Shown: positions 21,213 through 27,549 of the stretch, in pieces
Numbering within the stretch: position 1 is the stretch's first letter
How the letters are laid out: the number at the start of each line of letters is the position of its first letter
Assembly: GCA_051453625.1 (NCBI GenBank)
Contig: JBOZIK010000001.1
Span: 50,992,255-51,019,803, forward strand
Direction of reading: 5' to 3'
DNA length: 27,549 bases
Source of the DNA: Welwitschia mirabilis
Taxonomy: Eukaryota > Gnetophyta > Gnetopsida > Welwitschiales
Position numbers and translations under genes: made by a program
Notes under the pieces: model-generated
Databases searched by the model: none
Told to the model about the DNA's origin: nothing
What the model saw: only the letters and a program-made list of their open reading frames with translations

Positions 21213-21635
21213 TGCTTTCCTGTTGTATTATTCTATTCTTTCTAATACTGTACTATAGATAACAACTGTTTGAGTGTAAAAATGCATGCTGTTAGGACGC
21301 TTCAGAACTCTAGGGGCTAACGCTTGATTTCTTTCTGGGCAAACAGTTAAAAAAAGGTGATTTGTAAAAGGTTCATTAACGTTTACAATTTTTTTTTTTT
21401 TTCCACGATTCTGAAATTGTACCAAAAAGTCGCATGACATCAGTCGAGATATATTGAATAATGGCTTTCGCAAAGGAAATATGTCCAGTAAAACATATTA
21501 TTATTGACGTAGTCATACCTATTTGGTAATGATGGATGGAACTAATATAAAATTTATTATTTTCTAATAAAGTTTCTTTTTAAATTTTCAAATGAAATTA
21601 ATGTACTTCTTCTTTAATATATGTTTACTATTTTT
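21213..21635 (+). other. MYB 3' flank with candidate poly(A) signal at 21566-21571
   Basis: The sequence after the stop codon is T-rich and non-coding. An AATAAA at 21566-21571, about 355 bp after the stop, and earlier TTGTATTATT-type near-upstream elements could direct polyadenylation. Plant poly(A) signals are loose, so the true end cannot be set from sequence. A T run lies at about 21389-21402. Confidence 0.4.
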
Positions 21636-21735
21636 NNNNNNNNNNNNNNNNNNNNNNNNNNNNNNNNNNNNNNNNNNNNNNNNNNNNNNNNNNNNNNNNN
21701 NNNNNNNNNNNNNNNNNNNNNNNNNNNNNNNNNNN
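21636..21735. other. Assembly gap, 100 N, flanked by a 17-bp repeat
   Basis: ATATGTTTACTATTTTT ends at 21635 and starts again at 21736, on either side of a 100-N placeholder. As at 2598-2697, this suggests overlapping contig ends that were not merged, so there may be no missing sequence. Confidence 0.9.
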
Positions 21736-21752
21736 ATATGTTTACTATTTTT

Positions 21753-22012
21753 TAGGGGTATTAGAAATGCAATGCAACTAGCTAAACCCTTAGCGCATTA
21801 GAAAATCAGTTAGTGCTATTAAAGATGATAGAAGTCAAAGCGTCCCTCTAAAATCCTGCTAGTTGGCCCCTAATAGCGAGCATAGTGGTAACCCATGCTA
21901 GCTCAACTTTGAACATGGAATCTTTGCCTTGAAAGGCAAATGACCTAACTAACTAGATAGCATCTATATATATATATATATATATATAAAATAAACTAGA
22001 TAGTTTGAATAT
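21753..22012. other. Non-coding stretch with hairpin and (TA)12 microsatellite
   Basis: No gene is seen. A perfect inverted repeat TTTGCCTT-GA-AAGGCAAA lies at 21923-21940. (TA)12 lies at 21965-21988 and is flanked on both sides by AACTAGATAG (21951-21960 and 21994-22003). TTAGGGG near 21752 and CCCCTAA near 21866 are inverted to each other but too short to call terminal repeats. Confidence 0.6.
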
Positions 22013-22575
22013 TTTCAAGAAAGACATAGCTTTAAGCATTTCAAACAAATAGGAAAGGAAAATTTGCTAATTACTAAGTCCTTAAATTGATATTTTGAAT
22101 ATAAGAGAAATAGCAAGTATCCTTTATAAAATGCTTCTATTATGGATGAAGTAGGATTGTTTTTTATTATATAGGGTTTACTTATAAATGTAGATTGTTC
22201 TTCCAAAATTACAATTTTTTTAAAGTTTTATTGGTTATTGTTGATGCCTTAGTGTTTTAAAGAAAAAACTATAATTTAAAAAACTTGGATGGTAAGATTG
22301 TTAGTTTAATTCTAGATATCAAAAGTGGAATTAAATGAGGTTACAAATTCATCATATTTTGCTTTTAAATAGTAATGCACCATCACACAATTATAAGGCA
22401 GAAAACTCTTACATGCATGAAGCTTATGTTTCTACCTCCCAATGTACCATCAAAGATACAACTTATGGATGCTAAAAGTATTACATCCTTTAAACAACAT
22501 TATAGCAAAAAGGAATTACAACATGCTTTGGATAGATATGAGGTGAGTGAAGAGAACATCTATAAGATTTATTAA
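22013..22575 (+). pseudogene. pogo/Tigger-type (DDE_1) transposase remnant
   Basis: Translation in three successive frames gives ordered blocks of the DDE_1 transposase family (Tigger/jerky/CENP-B relatives). First, FQERHSFKHFKQIGKEN (22013-22063), like the end of the DNA-binding part. Next, in the same frame after two stops, MDEVGLFF (22142-22165), the first catalytic-Asp motif MDETGLF. Then LDIKSGI (about 22312), and ILLLNSNAPSHN (from 22356), matching LLLVDNAPSH but with the second Asp replaced. Finally LMFLPPNVPSKIQLMDAKSITSFKQHY...ALDRYE...NIYKI (22420-22572). The protein would cut and rejoin element DNA; this one is dead from stops, frameshifts and a lost catalytic Asp. No terminal inverted repeats were identified. 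Confidence 0.82.
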
Positions 22576-22590
22576 CTATAACCTAACATA

Positions 22591-22595
22591 NNNNN
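22591..22595. other. Short assembly gap, 5 N
   Basis: Five undetermined bases just after the transposase remnant. Confidence 0.9.
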
Positions 22596-22990
22596 CCAAC
22601 ATCCAAGTAAGAGCTATTATAACTCCTATAAAATGCAAGTATAGAAATGATGAAACCTAGGTATAATACACACATTGGATTTGTGATATAAGAAAGATGT
22701 ATAGTGGGTGAATAGGATTAATTTTATTTTTTATATTTAAGGTAGAATTAGATGAATACAAATCATTTCTTTTTCTTTTTTTTGGTAGGAAGTTAGAATA
22801 TGTTTTTTTTTTTTTGTTTTTTTTTAACAAGTAGTAGGCGAAAAAAGGTATATATAGAGTTTGATATTTTGCAAAGGGAATAAATAAAAAAATGTGAAGA
22901 TTTTTATTTCACCTCCATTAAAGCTATATTTCAAGTTTTTCAACTTGTTTTCACTTTCATTTTTTCCTTTCTCTTTTGTTTAGTTACTTT
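22596..22990 (+). repeat. Probable 5' LTR (part) of a second gypsy element
   Basis: The region directly before a good primer-binding site (22993-23004) should be an LTR. It contains a TATATATAG box (22849-22857) and a T/C-rich leader. The left boundary is not determined; no clear TG start or second LTR copy is available in the window, because another element interrupts the internal part. Confidence 0.45.
22849..22857 (+). promoter_or_regulatory. TATA box in the second gypsy LTR
   Basis: GGTATATATAGAG about 140 bp before the primer site matches the plant TATA consensus and sits where a U3 promoter should be. Activity is not implied. Confidence 0.45.
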
Positions 22991-22992
22991 AG

Positions 22993-23004
22993 TGGTATTA
23001 GATC
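22993..23004 (+). other. Primer-binding site, tRNA-iMet type
   Basis: TGGTATTAGATC matches TGGTATCAGAGC at 10 of 12 positions. It is followed within a few hundred bases by gag sequence in the same orientation, supporting the call of a gypsy 5' end. Confidence 0.7.
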
Positions 23005-23039
23005 AAGAGAAAACCTACAAATGTAGACTTATACAAAAA

Positions 23040-23750
23040 GATGAATAAAAGAATAGGTAAAGATCAAAGGACAAGAAGAAATTAAGCCAATGTGGTAAAC
23101 TTTATTAAGGCCACAAATATCATTAGAAGAATTAAGGCTAGAGTTCACAAAGAAGAGTCTTCATTAGAGTTATGGAGTTGAATAAAAAGCATGATGCAAT
23201 AGAAACTTTAATGTTATAAGAGTGATAAGAAGAGGTACACCCATAATGAAAGAGAATTTTAAGAGCCTTTTCATAGACTAAAAGTAATAAAAATGAAGAT
23301 ATCTTATTTTAAAGGAGATTTAGATCTAAAAGTCTTGAAAGATTAAATTTGTGCGATTGAAAGCTACATTTACTTGGAGGAGATTGAAGAAATAAAAAAT
23401 GTAAAGCTCATGGTAATGAATTTAAAGTGTTGAAAAATGGGGATGAAATAGAAGAATAGGTTTTTACCACTAAAACACTATTAAAAGATGTTTTAAAAGT
23501 TTCATAATATTAGGTAAGGAGGCTTTATTATGATTGAATGTATAAAAGACATTTATCACATGTTCATTAGAGATAGAGTTAAGGATGAATCTTATGAAAA
23601 TATGGCCAAGTACATTAATGGTCTAAAGTATTCCATCCAAGATGAAATAGCCCTAATTAATCCTAAAATAATAGGGAATGAATTTTAGTTTAGCAAATGA
23701 ATAAAGGAAAATCTAACAAAGAGACAAAAGAAGAAAAAAGGCTTTACCTA
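23040..23750 (+). pseudogene. gag remnant of the second gypsy element, interrupted
   Basis: One broken frame reads YFKGDLDLKVLKD...AIESYIYLEEIEEIKNVKLMVMNLK (about 23312-23430), which follows the capsid-domain start of plant gypsy Gag (a Y-F-x-G-x-x-x-x-x-x-x-x-W pattern followed by E-x-x-K-V-K-L). Near 23530-23680 another frame reads KDIYHMFIRDRV...AKYINGLKYSIQDEIAL, matching the conserved F-x-x-L...RYI-x-G-L-x-x-x-IQ-x-x-x block. Tryptophans and frames are lost in places. Coding similarity stops at about 23750, where an Athila-like LTR begins, so the rest of this element has been displaced or deleted. Gag forms the particle that packages element RNA. Confidence 0.75.
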
Positions 23751-23756
23751 TTAGAG

Positions 23757-24957
23757 TGTTGCAATCCCACATTATCATATTTTAAAGTGTAATTAGCGAT
23801 GTTTTGCGGGGAGCAAGAACTCCATTCAGTCATTTTTTAGGTATTTTTTCGTGAACCAATATAACAATTCAATTATGATATTAAGTACCATATTTTCATC
23901 CATAACAACAGGAATTCAACTAAGGAACAAAGTGGAGCAAAGAGTGGAAGAAAATCCCAAGAAATTAATTGTCATCCTTGATGTCATCCCCACACTAGAG
24001 GACACGACCATAAGGATTAAGGCATTTAAGATTGGCTGGGGGAGGCTGAGTTGGTGAGACTGATGTGGTAAGTCCAAATGGTGGTTATGTCTTATGTCAT
24101 TCCCATAACACATGGGATAACATATCCGTTAAGCTTCAAATTCAAATCCTAATAAGCTTCTAACATGGCAGCCTATGATTGGATGATGAAGGGATGTCAT
24201 GTCATGTGTCATCCCAATAACACTAGTGACACAACAGTATCATAACTTCTTCCTAACTGAGTCAAATAAGATCTAGTTTATACCTAATGACACCTCTTCT
24301 CCTATACTGATCTTCCTGACTTGTAATCACCTTAGTAAAACTTTAAAAACCACTAATTTGCATTATTTAGTCATCTTTTGACATTGGAGGATTGATGACA
24401 AAGGCATCCAAGGAGTCAAGGCTCCATTCCATCATAGTAGAAATCATTCTTGGTGATTAGGCTATGATTCTGACATTGGGGAATCACTACCTTGCTGAGG
24501 TATTTTGTAAGACATCCCATTTATTTAATAAAATGTCTTTCTTCTTAAAGTCATATTATTTCTCTTATGGCTTGTGTTTAAGTTTGATTAATTCTATTTT
24601 CTAGATTAATTCTAAATTAAATACAAAGTCATAAGGGCTGATTTTAGATGACAGCAAATCAAAAACTTGATTATCATAGGCTTGCATCTTTATTTCTCTT
24701 TCATTTTTGCATTACACATTAGAATAGTTGAATTATCAATTTCCATTTTTACATTACAAAAATACAAAATCTATCAAAAATATTGGACAAAAATTTAAGT
24801 ATTTATTCTTTTTTATTTATGTGCTTGATTAGTATATTATCTTATGCTCTTGAGATTATGATATTCATTGGTTGAATCACTCTATACTAAGCTTAGCTGC
24901 AATTTCATTATTTTCAGAATTGACTATACTTTTGAAGTGCAATTTAGGCAACCAACA
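23757..24957 (+). repeat. 5' LTR of the Athila/Tat-like element
   Basis: The proposed start TGTTGCAATC resembles TGTTACGATG at 1272, and the end ACCAACA lies 3 bp before the primer site. It shares with the 1272-2968 LTR a set of CATCCC...GGGATGACA dyad motifs (23979-24236), a TTGGTGATTAGGCTATG block (about 24450), and TTGAGATTATGATATTC plus TCTATACTAAGC (24850-24892). The right end is well supported; the left end is placed by inference and could lie up to ~200 bp downstream. Confidence 0.6.
24527..24532 (+). terminator. LTR poly(A) signal (AATAAA)
   Basis: TTTAATAAAATGTC lies about 60 bp after the conserved TTAGGCTATG block, a plausible end-of-R polyadenylation signal for element transcripts. 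The motif is common in AT-rich DNA, so this is supported only by position. Confidence 0.35.
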
Positions 24958-24960
24958 TTT

Positions 24961-24978
24961 TGACGTTGTTGCCAGGAA
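24961..24978 (+). other. Primer-binding site, tRNA-Asp type
   Basis: TGACGTTGTTGCCAGGAA matches TGGCGCCGTTGCCGGGGA, the site complementary to the tRNA-Asp 3' end used by Athila/Tat elements, at 14 of 18 positions. All differences are G-to-A or C-to-T, as expected from deamination of methylated cytosines. It fixes the LTR end and the orientation. Confidence 0.8.
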
Positions 24979-25590
24979 GCGTTAGAACAAGCTATTAAGT
25001 GCATTCAAATCAAAAGTAAGTAGATTGAATTTTGCTATCATTATATCTATTTTCTTTTGGTTTTCATCTAATACCTATTATTGCAATCTTTTTTCTTCGA
25101 GGATATTACCTAAAAAGATCTACTTGGCTTTTGATTAAAGGCAAGATTATCTCTAATATCTACTCCTATCCAAGCAAGATTATTCACGTTTAGAGGGTAA
25201 CGCATTATTTCCACTTGTTTTTTATTTTGTGTACCCTTNNNNNNNNNNNNNNNNNNNNNNNNNNNNNNNNNNNNNNNNNNNNNNNNNNNNNNNNNNNNNN
25301 NNNNNNNNNNNNNNNNNNNNNNNNNNNNNNNNNNNNNNTTTGTGTACCCCTTTTATTATAAATTATCTCTTCTTTTCCTATTCTCTTTTTTATGTAATAA
25401 TTTCACTTTGCTAAGTCTACCTTCTTATGCTTTGTGTGATTTGAAAGGATTATCACATATCAAAAACCCTTCCGGTGTCTTTTTCTTAGATTCTAAGTGA
25501 AGATTCCAAGAAGAAACGTCACTCTTAATTATTGTATCTACTCCTTGCACTTTAATGTGATCCTGGAGATTACCTATAATGGTTTTAAGT
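24979..25590 (+). other. Untranslated leader of the Athila/Tat-like element, with gap
   Basis: No coding signal is seen between the primer site and the first gag-like frame, apart from scattered short frames. Long leaders are normal for Athila/Tat elements. A 100-N gap at 25239-25338 interrupts it; both sides of the gap carry TTTGTGTACCC (25226-25236 and 25339-25349), again suggesting an unmerged overlap. Confidence 0.5.
25239..25338. other. Assembly gap, 100 N
   Basis: A placeholder gap with an 11-bp repeat on both sides. The short frame reported across it is not a gene. Confidence 0.95.
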
Positions 25591-26960
25591 TAAAAGGATG
25601 GATTTTTTAGGTTAAGGAAGGGAATGCCATCAAATTCCAAAGAGAAAAAGGTGTGTTATTAATGAAAAGCAATTTTTAAAAAAGACAGTTCAAGAAGGTA
25701 TTCAAATATATAATTTAAGAACTCGAGATGAGTAACTTTTTATTTCTAAATTAGATAAATTTCATTTACTAGAAGATTGTAGTTTACATTCTAAAAATTT
25801 TTCATTATCTACTGAATCATCTTCTAGAATTTCGAATCACCCTCTTAAAACAAAAGCTACCTCTTCTATTACAAGCCCTTCTAAGCCTAATTTAAATTCT
25901 TTTACAAATCAAGTTTCAATTTCATATTCTTTGAATAGTAAACGTGTAAATTAGAATCATAAAAATCCCATAATTTATATAATTTCTAGTGGTACCCAAC
26001 CAACTCTTAAGGATAAATATGGACCAAAACTTAGAGAAACTCATAATACTTTTAACCTTCTTGTTGGAATGATATAGAAATCAAAAATCTTAATGCTTAT
26101 CCCTCTTTATGTGGAGAAACTCATGAAGATCCTTACAAACACATCATTGCCATTGAATAATTGATGCTTACATGTAATGAAAAGAAACGCATAACAGATA
26201 GAAACTACATGATAGTGTTCCCTTATACATTGAGTGGAAAAGCAAAGAATTGGCTTAATACCTTATCTACAAAAGTATCAAAACTTAAAAGGATACCAAA
26301 GAAAGCTTCATTAAACGATTTCTTGGTGGAAATACTTTAAGGCAAAGACATCATAAGATAACCAATTTTCAACAGAAAGATAATGAGGATTATGTTTTAT
26401 CTTGGAAAAGATTCCTAATTTTAATTTTACCTAACCCATAGATGAATTCAACTAAGAAGAATTAACCTGCCATTTCTATAATGGCCTTACTAGTGCAACA
26501 AAACAAATTATAGATCTTTCTCATGGATGGAGTTTATTTCTACACATAACTAATAAAGCATGGCAATATTTACAAGACTTAGTTGAACTTGTCCAAGCAT
26601 GGCCTAAGCTTAGAGGAAAAAAAACTCTTGAGTAATCTTGGAGAGAAATCTATCATATAAAACATCAAGAGGGAAAACAAAAATAAATCATTTACAAAGA
26701 TGAAGATAGTAATGACAGTGACTGCCCACTTGTAAGAAGAATGGTGAAAGCAATCAAAGAAGTAAAATTAGTAAAGGCTCAAATCACATCAACTCCTACT
26801 TGTGAATTATGTGAAGAAAACCACTTAGTCACTGAATGCTCATTTTTGCCAACCGTGAAGGAAATAGTAAGGGAAGAAGTGTGTTATGCAAACCAATCAA
26901 ACCTTGATCACTATAAAGGACCTTATCATAATGACAAGAAGCCTTACCATTAATCACGTT
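25591..26960 (+). pseudogene. Athila/Tat-like gag remnant with intact zinc knuckle
   Basis: An N-terminal, serine-rich low-similarity part (about 25700-26040) is followed by the retrotransposon-gag domain: ETHEDPYKHI (about 26118), then VFPYTLSGKAKNWLNTL (about 26218-26268), and in other frames CHFYNGLTSATKQIIDLSHG (from about 26467). These follow the conserved PxxHLxxF...FPFSLxxxAxxWLxxL...FYxGL series of Athila/Tat Gag. Near the end an open frame (26741-26953) carries CELCEENHLVTEC (26801-26839), a complete CX2CX3HX4C zinc knuckle that would bind element RNA. At least one stop and several frameshifts break the gene upstream. Gag is the particle protein of the element. Confidence 0.82.
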
Positions 26961-27549
26961 CTTCTTTCAAACCTGAGTATAAACCCTCCTTCAAACAACC
27001 ATATAACCTAAGATATGCAGAATACAATCAACATAAGGAGGATCCAATTAAGTGCTATGATAGAGATAAGAAGCATCCATGAACAAACCCATAGGAGTAT
27101 TAAGCAAATACAAAAAAGCATACAAGATTTAGCTAAAGTCATGAAATAAATTATGTTATCCAACTAAAGACCATGAGGCACATTAGCTTCCAATACATTA
27201 CCTAACCATAATGATGTGAAGAAAGATTGAAAGGTAGTCACTCGAAGAGCTACTACTACTAAACTTGAAGCGCCACAAATGATGACATTGAAAAAAGAGA
27301 GGATAAAGATGTAGAAATCCTTAATAAGATACACTTTTCTTCTACTTCCACTCCAATCAATAAGAATGAATCATCAAAAAAAGAAAGAAAACATCTTATC
27401 CCTTGGTTAGATAGACTCAACTCTAATCCAACTTATGATAAATACATTAAAACTATCACGAAATATGTAAAGGTCACACTTCCATTTTGGCACATACTTC
27501 AAGACAATCTTAAGTATGCCAAAGTGTGGAAGGACCTTTGTAGGAGGAA
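26961..27549 (+). pseudogene. Athila/Tat gag-protease linker remnant, cut by the window edge
   Basis: After several stops, a frame open from about 27290 to the window end reads IPWLDRLNSNPTYDKYIKTI and then PFWHILQDNLKYAKVWKDL. This resembles the PFPxRL...F-x-K-x-L...NIPxxDALxxMPxYAKFxKxL block that leads into the protease in Athila/Tat polyproteins. The protease, RT and integrase should follow to the right of this window. Confidence 0.65.

Larger units (their letters stand above)
23757..27549 (+). mobile_element. Athila/Tat-like Ty3/gypsy retrotransposon, 5' part (runs off right edge)
   Basis: In order: an LTR (23757-24957), a primer site matching the tRNA-Asp type used by Athila/Tat elements, an untranslated leader, a gag with the retrotransposon-gag domain and an intact zinc knuckle, and the start of the gag-pro linker region at the window edge. 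The element seems to sit inside the gag of another gypsy element. Stops and frameshifts show it is also dead, but its gag is better preserved than the one at 10900. Confidence 0.78.

Noticed and set aside
21592-21801. 69-codon frame across the 21636-21735 gap
   Set aside because: Half of it is N and its flanks repeat each other; it is an artefact.
1-27549. CRISPR arrays, bacterial operons, riboswitches or viral islands
   Set aside because: Spliceosomal introns, an R2R3-MYB gene and plant LTR elements show this is plant nuclear DNA; no regularly spaced repeats of CRISPR type were seen.

Overview
This window is nuclear DNA of a land plant, most likely a seed plant with a very large, old, repeat-filled genome. 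A gymnosperm would fit, but nothing here proves it. Most of the window is strongly AT-rich and made of decayed LTR retrotransposons. Only one intact, convincing gene is present: an R2R3-MYB transcription factor on the + strand (19606-21212, three exons, 275 residues). It has the canonical 130-bp second exon and both introns at the conserved R2R3-MYB positions. All homology calls were made by reading translations and repeats by eye; no database search or alignment program was used.

Layout. 1-134: the 3' end of an LTR. 135-1271: non-coding, ending in a purine-rich tract. 1272-2968: an Athila/Tat-like LTR broken by two 100-N gaps. 2969-7384: very AT-rich DNA in which I recognise nothing. 7385-9466: two diverged ~450-bp direct repeats around ~1.2 kb, possibly LTRs of a small element. 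10135-~14855: a complete but dead Ty3/gypsy element with ~710-bp LTRs exactly 4,000 bp apart, a tRNA-iMet-type primer site, and gag, pol and integrase remnants with a large internal deletion. 14856-16850: AT-rich DNA with a ~164-bp tandem duplication. 16850-19605: higher-complexity DNA upstream of the MYB gene, presumably its promoter and 5' UTR. 19606-21212: the MYB gene. 22013-22575: a frameshifted pogo/Tigger-type (DDE_1) transposase remnant. About 22800-23750: the 5' part of a second gypsy element (TATA box, primer site, gag). 23757-27549: an Athila/Tat-like element (5' LTR, tRNA-Asp-type primer site, gag with an intact zinc knuckle) that appears inserted into the second gypsy gag and runs off the right edge.

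The genes do not form a pathway: one regulatory gene sits in an island of about 4.7 kb surrounded by layered transposon remains. I found no new biological system. The points most worth a second look are the unusual R3 recognition helix of the MYB protein, the repeated dyad motifs in the Athila-like LTRs, the nested insertion near 23757, the Tigger-type remnant, and assembly gaps whose two flanks repeat each other.
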